64,000 nt of DNA. Source: Deltaproteobacteria bacterium (GTDB lineage: Bacteria; Myxococcota_A; UBA9160; UBA4427). Made by a program: the position numbers and the translations under genes. The notes beneath the pieces were generated by a model. It had not been told where the DNA came from and ran no database searches. It was given only the letters and a program-made list of their open reading frames with translations. The stretch lies in the NCBI GenBank assembly GCA_029261855.1, contig JAJDAN010000088.1:1-64000 (forward strand), read 5' to 3'. This document shows, piece by piece, positions 26,870-35,138 of this stretch (position 1 is its first letter; the number at the start of each line of letters is the position of its first letter).

Positions 26870-29041
26870 ATGTCCCCGATCTCCCGCCAGGCCCTTCGCA
26901 TCGCGGTGGTCCTCGCGGTGGTGGCCTTCGCAATCCCGCTGTGCCGACGGTCCATCGTGCTCGCAGACGAGGGCTACATCCTGCTGCAGTCCTGGGACCT
27001 GCTGCAGGGGAAAGTCCTGTACCGGGACATGGATGCCTTCGTGACGCCCGGCATCTGGGTGTTGCTGGCCGGCACCTTCAAGCTGCTCGGGCCGAGCGTG
27101 ATCGCATCGCGCGTCCCAGTGTTCTTCGCCTTGCTGGCGATGTACGCCGCCGGCTACCGCATCACCGAACGCCTGGCCGGCCCGCGTCACGCTCTCGCAA
27201 GCCTCGCCGGATTGGCGGTGTTCACGGTGTGGGCGTTCCCGAGCTGGACCTTCGCATTCTACTCGCCGTTTGCCGTGACCTTCGCCCTGATCGCCCTCGA
27301 ACGGCTGCTCGCCTGGCGCGATTCGTCCCGCCCCCGCGATCTTCTGGTGTGCGGTGCGATGGTCGGCGCGGCGATCGTCTTCAAACAGAACTACGGGGTC
27401 TTCGCCCTGATCGGGATCGCCCTCGGCGTGCTCGCGGTGCGCGCCGAGCAGGAAGAGGCAGGAGCCTGGGTGAGGAAATGGGTGCGGGCATGGACCCGTG
27501 ACGGACTCGTCGTCGCCACCGGTGTCGCGGCCGTCGGTCTTCCCTTCATTGCCTGGCTGGGGTGGCAGGGCGCGCTACCTGCGACCTGGGAGAGCCTCGT
27601 CGTACATCCTTTCGAGTTCGGAGCGGCGCACGGCATCCCCTACCTGCCGCTGTCCGCACTGACCTGGCCGGGCCTGATGAAGACGGCAGACCAGATGCTG
27701 ACCTATGCCGCGCAGCCCGTGTACCGGGTACCGCCGGCCGCAGGCTGGCTGTATGCGATCGACTTCGTCGAGCGAATGCACGTCCTGATCTACTGGGTGC
27801 CGCCGGTGATCCTCGGCCTGGGCGCGGCGCTGTCGTACCGGCCCGACGCGAAGCGTCGGATCGACGCGGGCCTGGCCAGCGTCATCGCGGTGGCCGGCAT
27901 GGTGTTTCTCGGGGTCTTCCCGCGCGCGGACTTCAATCACCTGATCAACGTCTATCAGCCCATCGTCGTCGCGGGGGTCGTCTTGACGCACCGGCTGCTC
28001 GGCGGACGACCGCGTCCCGGGTCTCTGACACGACGGCTCGCGTGTGCCGGTGGAGCCCTCGTCCTCTCTCTCTATGTGGCCGTCGCGGGCTACTGGTACT
28101 GGGGACTGCTCCACCATCTCGACACCGAGGTCAGCGTCGAGCGGGCGGGGGTCCTCGATCGCAGCGAGCAGGCCCAGCGGATCGACTACCAGGTCCGGAC
28201 CATCCAGTCCGAGATCGCGCCCGGCGAGGCACTGCTCACCGTCCCGGACCTGGCCATGCTGAACTTCCTGAGCGACCGCCCGATGCCGAGCCCCTACTAC
28301 AACCTCTACGACCACCACATTGCTCACGACGGCGGCGCCGCCGTCGTGGCGGGCGCACGCGAACGCGCCGGGCCACTGGCGATCACCCGCTTCAACGACT
28401 TCTTCTCGGACCACCGCGGACTGCGCCGGTACGCGCCCGAGCTCATCGACTATCTCCACGACGAATGGGACATGAAGTACAAGGTGGGACGCGAGGACTT
28501 CGTACACCTCGTGCGCCGCGATTCACCGCGCACGGACGCGCCCGGCGAGAGCATCCTTCCCTACTGCGATCTCTCGCGGGGCTATCAGACCGTGCGCGAA
28601 CACCTCCTGTTTCCGGCCCTTTATCACGACCCGGGCACGGGGCGCGAGATGGAAGCCGCCACCATCGAAACCCTGTGCAGCGTGCCGGTCCCGGAGGAAG
28701 GCGGGGTCTTCGAGGTGCGCATCGACTACCGCGCACCCGCTTCCGTCGGGCCGCGAACCACCCTCACCGTCGAGGTTCTGGTCCTCAACCCCGGCGAGAA
28801 GATCCGAATGGGACGCAGGGTGTTCCAGGTCAAGGCCGACCCGGGCTTCCCCCGGCGCGTGGCCTTCCAGCAGCCCTTCCGACTCGACCTCTCGCCCTGG
28901 GCGGGAAGCGAGGTCCGCTTGATCCTGCGCACGATCCGCCGCGGCCAGGTGGAGATCCGCCCGCTCGAAGCCCGGGGCTTCGGAACCGTCTGGGAAGACC
29001 CGCGCCTGCTTCCGCCGGACCCGACGGGGACGGGCTCGTGA
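26870..29041 (+). CDS. GT-C-type membrane glycosyltransferase with C-terminal beta domain
   Basis: A 723-residue protein with about 10 helices over residues 8-420 and a large outer domain. The first loop has LADEGYILL (Asp33-Glu34), matching the acidic pair of GT-C enzymes, then DMDAFVTPGIW. It is a paralogue of the protein at 55514-57757, where MDEGHVLLF, LYPLPGAFYALAQAFKLFG and FKQNYG/CKQDYG segments line up. The C-terminal region has a jelly-roll-like stretch (PVPEEGGVFEVRIDYRAP; RRGQVEIRPLEARG). It overlaps the SGNH start (GTGA), so it belongs to the GT-C, SGNH, MBOAT operon. Confidence 0.82.
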   Translation: MSPISRQALRIAVVLAVVAFAIPLCRRSIVLADEGYILLQSWDLLQGKVLYRDMDAFVTPGIWVLLAGTFKLLGPSVIASRVPVFFALLAMYAAGYRITERLAGPRHALASLAGLAVFTVWAFPSWTFAFYSPFAVTFALIALERLLAWRDSSRPRDLLVCGAMVGAAIVFKQNYGVFALIGIALGVLAVRAEQEEAGAWVRKWVRAWTRDGLVVATGVAAVGLPFIAWLGWQGALPATWESLVVHPFEFGAAHGIPYLPLSALTWPGLMKTADQMLTYAAQPVYRVPPAAGWLYAIDFVERMHVLIYWVPPVILGLGAALSYRPDAKRRIDAGLASVIAVAGMVFLGVFPRADFNHLINVYQPIVVAGVVLTHRLLGGRPRPGSLTRRLACAGGALVLSLYVAVAGYWYWGLLHHLDTEVSVERAGVLDRSEQAQRIDYQVRTIQSEIAPGEALLTVPDLAMLNFLSDRPMPSPYYNLYDHHIAHDGGAAVVAGARERAGPLAITRFNDFFSDHRGLRRYAPELIDYLHDEWDMKYKVGREDFVHLVRRDSPRTDAPGESILPYCDLSRGYQTVREHLLFPALYHDPGTGREMEAATIETLCSVPVPEEGGVFEVRIDYRAPASVGPRTTLTVEVLVLNPGEKIRMGRRVFQVKADPGFPRRVAFQQPFRLDLSPWAGSEVRLILRTIRRGQVEIRPLEARGFGTVWEDPRLLPPDPTGTGS

Positions 29042-30186
29042 AGGTCGCGATCGCCGCGGCGTCGGTCGCGGTCTTTCTCCTCATCTCGATCGCCGTGCCC
29101 ACGGCGATCTTTCGCGCCGCCAAGGCCCTGCACGAAGACGCGGTCGCCGTACCACTCGACGCCCTGTCCCGCATCGACATCCGCCTCGGACGCCTGTCGA
29201 AGGTTGCACCCGAGCTCGAGCGGATCGCCTACCTCGGCGACTCGATGCTGGTGTCGTTCGGGCCGACGCCCGCACCTCCTCAGAAGCTGCAGGCCGCCCT
29301 CGACCGGAAGGTCGGAGCCGGCCGCTTCCGGGTGCAGGCCGTCGCCGCCCCGGGCATGGGCCCCTTCGACTTCTATTTCATCGCGGATCGGGTCGTCGCC
29401 GCGCGGCCGGACCAGGTCATCCTGCCCGTCAATCTGACCGCCTTCTCGAAGAGCTGGCGCGAGACCTTCCCCCGCGAGCAACTCGCCGGCGTCCTGCAGA
29501 TCGAGCGCATCCCCGAGGCCCTGCGCCTACCACTCGGGTGGATCGGCATGACGGCGGATCGGCTGCTCGGGTATGTCGCGGTCGTCCAGCTCGGTGGTCT
29601 CGATGCCTGGCGCCGGCTTTCCCGGGACCAGGCGCGTGTGGGAGCGCTTCGCACCTCCCTCGCACGTCGACTCGGTCACCACTTCGGAAACGACGCCGAC
29701 AATCGCTTCGCGCTGCTGCACGTCCGGCACTTCAAGGCGAAGTTCAACCTGCCGGACAGCGGGCGGCTGACCCCCGAGGCCATCGACAACCGCTTCGGCA
29801 CCGCACTGCGTGGGCTCCCCGAAGACGATCCCAACCTGGCGATGCTCGACGCGACGATCCGCATCCTGCGCGACGCCGGCATCGACGTCCTGGTCTACGC
29901 GAACCCGACGAACGTCGAACACATCGAACGCGTCGGCGCGGCGAATCGCGCGGGATTGGCGAAGAGCATCCGGGCAATCGAGTGGACGGCCACCGCCGCC
30001 GGCGCGCGCTTCATCGACCTGCACGACCGGGTGGGGGACGACGGCTTCAAGGACGGCGCCGGGCATCTGAATCTGCAGTCGGGCGAAGGAGTAGTCGATG
30101 GCGGCCAGCTGCTGGCCGACAGCCTGGTGCCGCACCTGGTCGAGCAGGCAAGGCGGCGCCTGACAGCCGAAAAGAGCGGCGACTGA
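29038..30186 (+). CDS. Membrane-anchored SGNH-fold protein, partner of the adjacent MBOAT
   Basis: A 382-residue protein with an N-terminal anchor (about 3-24). LGDSM contains Ser69 as the block I nucleophile, ILPVNLTAF stands at the block III position with Asn, and the late DGAGHLNLQSG has Asp and His. It is a divergent but plausible SGNH O-acyltransferase. The GTG start overlaps the upstream stop (GTGA), and its TGA overlaps the MBOAT ATG (TGATG), the strongest coupling possible. An AlgX/AlgJ/DltD-like role, receiving the acyl group from the MBOAT's C-terminal motif and placing it on a glycan, is inferred. Confidence 0.75.
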   Translation: MKVAIAAASVAVFLLISIAVPTAIFRAAKALHEDAVAVPLDALSRIDIRLGRLSKVAPELERIAYLGDSMLVSFGPTPAPPQKLQAALDRKVGAGRFRVQAVAAPGMGPFDFYFIADRVVAARPDQVILPVNLTAFSKSWRETFPREQLAGVLQIERIPEALRLPLGWIGMTADRLLGYVAVVQLGGLDAWRRLSRDQARVGALRTSLARRLGHHFGNDADNRFALLHVRHFKAKFNLPDSGRLTPEAIDNRFGTALRGLPEDDPNLAMLDATIRILRDAGIDVLVYANPTNVEHIERVGAANRAGLAKSIRAIEWTATAAGARFIDLHDRVGDDGFKDGAGHLNLQSGEGVVDGGQLLADSLVPHLVEQARRRLTAEKSGD

Positions 30187-31589
30187 TGCTCTTCAACAGC
30201 TTCCAGTTCGCCGTCTTCTTCGCCGTCGTGCTGCTGCTGCACCGCAGCCTGCCGGCGTCGCGACGCAACGGCTTGCTGCTGGGCGCCAGTCTGTTCTTCT
30301 ACGCCATGTGGGTGCCCGCCTATCTCGTGCTGCTGCTCGGCGAGATCGGCATCAACTACGCGCTGCTGCGCACGATCGCGCGAGGTCGACACAAGCGCCT
30401 GGCACTGACCGCCTCCGTGGTCGTCACCCTCGGTCTGCTCGGCGGTTTCAAGTACGCGGCGCTGGCGGTGGGGACCCTCGCGCCGATCCTGCAGACGGGC
30501 TTCGGCCTCGACGTTCCCATCCCCGAGATCTTCCTGCCCCTGGGCATCTCCTTCTACAGCTTCCAGATGCTGGGGCTGGCCATCGACACCTACCGCGGAG
30601 ACCTCGAGCCTCCCGAGTCGCTGTCCCGCTACGCGCTCTTCGTCTCCTTCTTCCCCCAGCTGATCGCGGGACCGATCCTCCGCGGCAGGGAATTCCTGCC
30701 CCAGCTGGCGCGCGGCGCGCGACCCACCCCGGAGCGGACGCAACGCGGCCTCTGGCTCATCGCCTTCGGTCTGATGAAGAAGGTCGTCCTCGCGGACTTC
30801 CTGCTCGCTCCGTTCGTGAACGACATGTTTCGCGTGCCCGGTCTCGGCAGCGCAGCCTTCCACTGGGTCGGGGCGTTCTGCTTCGCCTTCCAGATCTACT
30901 ACGACTTCTCGGGCTATACGGACATGGCGCGGGGCATCGCGTTGCTGCTCGGCTTCGAGCTGCCGGCCAACTTCCTGGAGCCCTACCTGTCCAGGGACCC
31001 GTCGGAGTTCTGGCGGCGCTGGCACATCACGCTATCGACGTGGCTTCGGGACTATCTCTACATCCCCCTCGGCGGGAATCGCGTCGGGCCTTCCCGCACG
31101 CTCGTCAACCTGCTCATCACGATGCTGCTCGGCGGCCTGTGGCACGGAGCCGCCTGGAACTTCGTCATCTGGGGCGCGCTACATGGCGCGCTCCTCATCG
31201 TGCACCGCTTGTTGGGCGGTCGTCGCGACCCGGACCGATCCCTGACGATGGGCGACGTCCCCCGCATCGCTGCGACCTTCGGGGTGGTATCGATCGCCTG
31301 GGTGTTCTTCCGCGCGCCAACCTTTGCCGACGCGAGCGCGTATCTGTCCGGCATGCTCGGCGCCGGCGACGGCACGGGCTGGCCCCTGTTCCAGACCGGG
31401 CTGGTCGGGATATGCGTCGGCCTTCACGTCCTCGAGCGGGTCGGCCGGCTGCGGGCACCCGAGCTGCGCACGGCGCTGAACCGGCAGTGGTTCGGTCCGC
31501 TGGTGCAGGGCGCAGCCTACGGGGTCGTCGTCGGGCTCGTCATCGCCGTCGCCGGCGCAGGCGGAGAGTTCATCTACTTCCAGTTCTAG
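30186..31589 (+). CDS. MBOAT O-acyltransferase (AlgI-like) with fused FIYFQF tail
   Basis: A 467-residue membrane-bound O-acyltransferase. The start MLFNSFQFAVFF, the EFWRRWHITLSTWLRDYLYIP block (His280) and the invariant His320 in GGLWHGAAWNF are diagnostic of the AlgI/DltB/PatA group. It has about 11-12 helices and normal AlgI length. The last six residues are FIYFQF, the acyl-shuttle hexapeptide that in AlgI/PatA-type systems is fused to the MBOAT. The neighbouring SGNH protein is the likely acceptor of the Tyr-bound acyl group. The substrate polymer is unknown; the upstream GT-C gene suggests a glycan. Confidence 0.92.
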   Translation: MLFNSFQFAVFFAVVLLLHRSLPASRRNGLLLGASLFFYAMWVPAYLVLLLGEIGINYALLRTIARGRHKRLALTASVVVTLGLLGGFKYAALAVGTLAPILQTGFGLDVPIPEIFLPLGISFYSFQMLGLAIDTYRGDLEPPESLSRYALFVSFFPQLIAGPILRGREFLPQLARGARPTPERTQRGLWLIAFGLMKKVVLADFLLAPFVNDMFRVPGLGSAAFHWVGAFCFAFQIYYDFSGYTDMARGIALLLGFELPANFLEPYLSRDPSEFWRRWHITLSTWLRDYLYIPLGGNRVGPSRTLVNLLITMLLGGLWHGAAWNFVIWGALHGALLIVHRLLGGRRDPDRSLTMGDVPRIAATFGVVSIAWVFFRAPTFADASAYLSGMLGAGDGTGWPLFQTGLVGICVGLHVLERVGRLRAPELRTALNRQWFGPLVQGAAYGVVVGLVIAVAGAGGEFIYFQF

Positions 31590-31651
31590 GTTCCTCAGCA
31601 AGAACCGCTGGGAGCTTGACAGGTGGGACTTCCGCGTGGGACAAGACGCGG

Positions 31652-33721
31652 ATGAGCTCTCACGACTCTCACGACCCGCACGCGGGCGAGCAGGCCTTCC
31701 GCAACCGGGGTCTCGACATCGGCGACCGCGTGTCGGCGCTCCTCGCCGCGCTCACACTCGACGAGAAGCTCGGGCTCTGTTCCGGTAGGAACTTCTGGGA
31801 AACCAGGTCCGTCCCGCGCCTGGGCATCCGCTCGATGCGGCTCACGGACGGTCCGCGGGGCGTCGCCTTCCACTCGACCTGGCGCCGGGGCACTGCGTTC
31901 CCCTCTGGTATCGCGCTCGGCGCCAGCTGGGACACGGATCTCGCGCGACGCCACGGCGAGGCACTGGGACGCGAGACCCGCGAAGCGGGAGCCCACGTGG
32001 TGCTCGGCCCCGCGGTGAACCTGTGCCGCACCCCGATGTGCGGTCGCACCTTCGAGTATCTCACCGAAGACCCGCACCTGAACGCACGCCTCACGGTCTC
32101 CTATGTCCGCGGCGTCCAGGGCGAGAAGGTCGCGGCCTGCGTCAAGCACTTCGCCGCCAACAACCAGGAATCGAAGCGGATGCAGGTCAGCGCCCAGGTG
32201 AGCCAGCGGGCACTGCGCGAGCTCTACCTGCCTGCCTTCGAGGCCGCCGTCCGCGAGGGCGGCGCGCAGGCGGTGATGTCGGCCTACAACGGTGTGAACG
32301 GCACCAAGGCAGGAGAGAACGAGGCGCTGCTGTGGGACGTGCTGCGCGAGGAGTGGGGCTTCGAGGGCTTCGTCGTTTCGGACTGGTTCGCCGCGCGCAA
32401 GGCGACGAGCGCAGAAGCCTGCATCCGCGCGGGAATGTCCCTCGCCATGCCGGGCCGTTGGTCGCGCTACCGCATGCGCGACCTGCGCGAGGCCGTGCGC
32501 CGCGGGCGCTTGCACGAAGAGGATCTCGACCGGGCGCTGCGCGGCCTGCTGCGGGTGATGTTCGAAATCGGCCACATCGACGAACCCGCGCGCCCGCGGC
32601 GACGCGGGATCAGCACGCCGGACAGTCAGGTGCTCGCCCGCGAGATCGCCGCCGCTGGCATCACGATGCTGCGCAACGAAGCCGGGCTCTTGCCCCTGGA
32701 CGCGAGTCGGCTCCGCAAGGTTGCGGTGCTCGGCCCCACGGCCCGTCAGCGCAACTGCCTGCCGCTCTGGGGCGGAAGCGCGGGTGTCTGGCCGCCTCAC
32801 GAGATCACGCCCGCCGATGGCATCCGAGAGGCGCTGGGCCGCAGCGCCGAGATCGTCGACGACCCTGCCGGCGCGGACGCGGCCATCGTCTGCGTCGGAC
32901 TCAGTCACCGACCGGGCGGCGATTCCGAGGGCGTCGACCGCAAGCACTTCGATCTGCCCAGCGCGCAGGTGGCGCTCATCCGGAAGACGGCGGCGACGAA
33001 CCCGAACACCATCGTGATACTCGTGGCGGGCGGCCCCGTTTCCATGGACTGGGCAGAAGACGTGTCGTCCGTCCTGGTGGCCTGGTACCCCGGCATGGAA
33101 GGCGGCAGGGCCATCGCCGACGTTCTCACGGGCGCGGTGAATCCGTCGGGGCGCCTGCCGGTGACCTTTCCCCGGCGGCTCCCGGACTCGCCGGCACACC
33201 GTTCCGGGCGGACCTTTCCGGGCGACGGTCGCGAGGTGCTCTATCAGGAGGGCGTCTTCGTCGGCTACCGGCACTTCGACCGCGAAGACATCGCGCCGTC
33301 CTTCCCCTTCGGCCACGGACTGTCGTACAGCGACTTCGAGTACAGCGACCTGCAGGTGGAGCACGCCCGTTGGGAAGGCGAAGGAGGCCTGGGCGTTTCC
33401 TTCAGCGTCCGCAACCGGGGCGATCGGGATGGCGCCGAGGTGGTTCAGCTCTATGTCGGAGACCCGGAGTCGAGCGTGCCGCGACCTCCGCGCGAGCTGC
33501 GCGCCTTCGAGAAGCGCTTCCTGCGCGCGGGCGAAAGCGCGCGCATCCGCTTTGAGCTGCAGGTTCGCGACCTGGCCTGGTTCTGCGAGTCGCCCCTGGG
33601 CTGGCGCGCGGAGCCAGGCGGCTTCGAGATCGAGATCGGCTCCTCGTCCCGGGACATCCGCCTGCGCGGCCGCTTCGAGCTGGTGAAGGACTGGTTCCTG
33701 GCGGTGGGGCCGACGGTCTGA
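31652..33721 (+). CDS. Glycoside hydrolase family 3 (beta-glucosidase-like)
   Basis: A 689-residue GH3 enzyme without signal peptide. The N-terminal barrel has LTDGPRGVAFH, GRTFEYLTEDP, VKHFAANNQE and the nucleophile in FVVSDWFA (Asp of SDW). The alpha/beta sandwich and a C-terminal fibronectin-III-like domain (SFSVRNRGDRDGAEVVQLYVGDP) follow. This is the layout of broad-specificity beta-glucosidases/xylosidases. The ATG at 31652 follows the MBOAT stop by 62 bases, so read-through is possible. Cytoplasmic location suggests it cleaves imported oligosaccharides or glycosides rather than acting on the outer polymer. Confidence 0.9.
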   Translation: MSSHDSHDPHAGEQAFRNRGLDIGDRVSALLAALTLDEKLGLCSGRNFWETRSVPRLGIRSMRLTDGPRGVAFHSTWRRGTAFPSGIALGASWDTDLARRHGEALGRETREAGAHVVLGPAVNLCRTPMCGRTFEYLTEDPHLNARLTVSYVRGVQGEKVAACVKHFAANNQESKRMQVSAQVSQRALRELYLPAFEAAVREGGAQAVMSAYNGVNGTKAGENEALLWDVLREEWGFEGFVVSDWFAARKATSAEACIRAGMSLAMPGRWSRYRMRDLREAVRRGRLHEEDLDRALRGLLRVMFEIGHIDEPARPRRRGISTPDSQVLAREIAAAGITMLRNEAGLLPLDASRLRKVAVLGPTARQRNCLPLWGGSAGVWPPHEITPADGIREALGRSAEIVDDPAGADAAIVCVGLSHRPGGDSEGVDRKHFDLPSAQVALIRKTAATNPNTIVILVAGGPVSMDWAEDVSSVLVAWYPGMEGGRAIADVLTGAVNPSGRLPVTFPRRLPDSPAHRSGRTFPGDGREVLYQEGVFVGYRHFDREDIAPSFPFGHGLSYSDFEYSDLQVEHARWEGEGGLGVSFSVRNRGDRDGAEVVQLYVGDPESSVPRPPRELRAFEKRFLRAGESARIRFELQVRDLAWFCESPLGWRAEPGGFEIEIGSSSRDIRLRGRFELVKDWFLAVGPTV

Positions 33722-33810
33722 GGCATCGGCCGTCTGGCCTCGCTCGTCGGAGACTGTCCCCGGGCTAGCCCCTACCGGACCCGCAACCAGCGCTCCAGGG
33801 CCCTGCCCGC

Positions 33811-33883
33811 AGGAGCTAGCTGCGGGCTGCCGACCTTTGCGTCGTCGCCTGTTTCCCAAGACTGCGTCGTGGGTCAGGCTCCT
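33811..33883 (+). repeat. Structured intergenic element, copy 1
   Basis: An outer stem AGGAGC (33811-33816) with GCTCCT (33878-33883) encloses hairpin a, GCCGAC/GTCGCC (33829-33834, 33844-33849), whose 9-base loop is CTTTGCGTC. Hairpin b is CCCAAGAC/GTCGTGGG (33855-33862, 33866-33873) with a 3-base loop. The outer stem can extend with CCTGCCCGC (33802-33810) and GCGGGCAGG (33889-33897). A competing hairpin, GCCCGCAG/CTGCGGGC (33805-33812, 33820-33827), excludes the outer stem. A second copy with compensating changes lies at 52566. It sits after the GH3 gene and overlaps the stop codon of the convergent lipoprotein gene. Confidence 0.7.
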
Positions 33884-34265
33884 AGTTCGCGGGCAGGACC
33901 TCGAAGCAGCGGGAACTCACCCACAGGCCCGTCGAGTCACTCGCGATCCGAATCGACGTGATGATTCGACCGGCATCCGCCTCGACCCGGAGAACACAAA
34001 CTGTGTGTACGGTTGATCCCCGGTCGGTCCCGGAGTGCTCCATGTGTGCCGTTCGGTCACCGCCGAAGCCGAATTCGTGAACTCTCCGACCGTCCCCCAT
34101 GATGTATGTGGCTCTGGGAACCCCGTTGACCTCAACGAAGAGATCCGCTGAGCGTCCGACCCAGAAATCCGAGAATGCAAAGAGCCGATCCTGCGGGCTG
34201 ACGCACCCGATCATCGACAGAATGATGAGCCCGAGAGCGCACCTGCGCATTGTGATCTCACTCAT
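33882..34265 (-). CDS. Small lipoprotein, unknown function
   Basis: A 127-residue product if started at 34265, 122 if at the in-frame Met at 34250; both give a lipoprotein-type signal ending in SMIGC (Cys21 of the longer form). The mature part is a small beta-rich domain (LFVEVNGVPRATYIMGDGRRVHEFGFGG). It resembles the short outer-membrane lipoproteins with a 'GxPxxxY..GdG.....Y' layout, but no family name is secure. Its base composition is visibly lower in GC than the flanking operons and fits the metal island that begins here. It is divergent from the metal-sensor gene. Confidence 0.7.
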   Translation of the reverse strand: MSEITMRRCALGLIILSMIGCVSPQDRLFAFSDFWVGRSADLFVEVNGVPRATYIMGDGRRVHEFGFGGDRTAHMEHSGTDRGSTVHTVCVLRVEADAGRIITSIRIASDSTGLWVSSRCFEVLPAN

Positions 34266-34313
34266 GAATCCAGGAGGGGTCGATCGAGCCCCAGCGGTTC
34301 GACCGTTCGACCT

Positions 34314-34337
34314 TATAGTCTAAGGGGGTATACTATA
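34314..34337 (+). promoter_or_regulatory. Predicted RcnR/CsoR-type operator overlapping the -10 region
   Basis: TATAGT (34314-34319) and ACTATA (34332-34337) are exact inverted repeats flanking CTAAGGGGGTAT. A central G-tract between A/T-rich inverted arms is the pattern bound by RcnR/CsoR-family repressors. TATACT at 34329-34334 can serve as a -10 box, so repressor binding would block the promoter. The start codon lies 6 bases downstream, implying a very short or absent leader. Confidence 0.6.
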
Positions 34338-34342
34338 TCGGC

Positions 34343-34621
34343 ATGGCGCATCTGGCTCGGGACAAGAAGAAGCTCTTGAATCGGGTTCGCCGCATTCGCG
34401 GTCAGGTCGAGGCCGTCGAAAGGGCGCTCGAGACCGAGGGCGAATGCTCTTCGGTGCTTCAGCTGATTGCGGGCGCGCGTGGCGCGCTGAACGGACTGAT
34501 GGCACAGGTGCTAGAGGGGCATGTCCGAGAGCACGTGATCGACCCGCGTCGAAAGCCATCCCGCGGCCAGCTCGATGCCGCCGACGAGCTAGTGGATGTG
34601 CTGAGGGCCTACCTGAAATAA
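34343..34621 (+). CDS. RcnR-like metal-responsive repressor (CsoR/RcnR family)
   Basis: A 92-residue all-helical repressor of the CsoR/RcnR/FrmR family. The residues His3, Cys35, His60 and His64 are all present at exactly the positions used by RcnR for Ni(II)/Co(II). CsoR instead uses a Cys-His-Cys set, and FrmR lacks His64. Release from the operator when metal binds would turn on the downstream genes. The stop codon overlaps the next ATG (TAATG). The operator at 34314-34337 suggests autoregulation. Nickel/cobalt sensing is inferred from the ligand set. Confidence 0.88.
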   Translation: MAHLARDKKKLLNRVRRIRGQVEAVERALETEGECSSVLQLIAGARGALNGLMAQVLEGHVREHVIDPRRKPSRGQLDAADELVDVLRAYLK

Positions 34622-35010
34622 TGGATACACGTTCGGGCACGAGGGGACGAGCTAGACAAGGCCGGCTACGGGGTCGTGCCGCGTTGCTCGCGGTGGTCTG
34701 GGCGCTGTCCGGCGTGTGGCCCGTCGCCCATGCTCATGCACATGGGCACCACGACCCGGGCGAGCACTCCGGGGCAGGCGAACTCGCCGGGATGAGTGGC
34801 ACTCACGACCATGGGCACTCGCATCCGCAAAGCTTGCCGGTCGTTTCCAACGCGAAGGCGCCCAAGGTCACCGCTCTCGTGGTTTTCGTATCGTTCGCCG
34901 AGTTCGCATCATCCGATGCGCCCTTTCCGTGGACCACGCGCAGCTCTCCAGCTCGCGCTTGTCCAGGAGTTGGGCCTGTTTCTGGAGCACGAGCCCCTCC
35001 CATTTCCTAG
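34621..35010 (+). CDS. Exported histidine-rich small protein of the metal-efflux operon
   Basis: A 129-residue product with a signal peptide (hydrophobic about 20-36, then AHA). A His-rich segment of about 35 residues follows (HAHGHHDPGEHSG; GTHDHGHSHPQS), with 12 or more His. The remainder is a Pro/Ser-rich tail with a short hydrophobic stretch. Such proteins in czc/cnr/ncc-type operons bind metal in the periplasm as chaperones or sensors (compare CnrX, CzcI). It is not homologous to those by eye. Its ATG overlaps the repressor stop. About 130 bases without a gene separate it from the pump genes. Confidence 0.65.
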   Translation: MDTRSGTRGRARQGRLRGRAALLAVVWALSGVWPVAHAHAHGHHDPGEHSGAGELAGMSGTHDHGHSHPQSLPVVSNAKAPKVTALVVFVSFAEFASSDAPFPWTTRSSPARACPGVGPVSGARAPPIS

Positions 35011-35138
35011 GTAAGTGTCACAGGGCTGCCTGCCGCACCAGCAGCAACCACTCGCGACGACTCGCCGCTGCACTCGATATCGACCCAACTCGAGCGCGTA
35101 GCGTGGTTGTCCGCAAGACGTCTACCTAGGACTAGGGA

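Noticed and set aside
34306-34311. TTCGAC as a -35 box 17 bases before TATACT
   Set aside because: Matches the consensus poorly; kept only the -10 and the operator.
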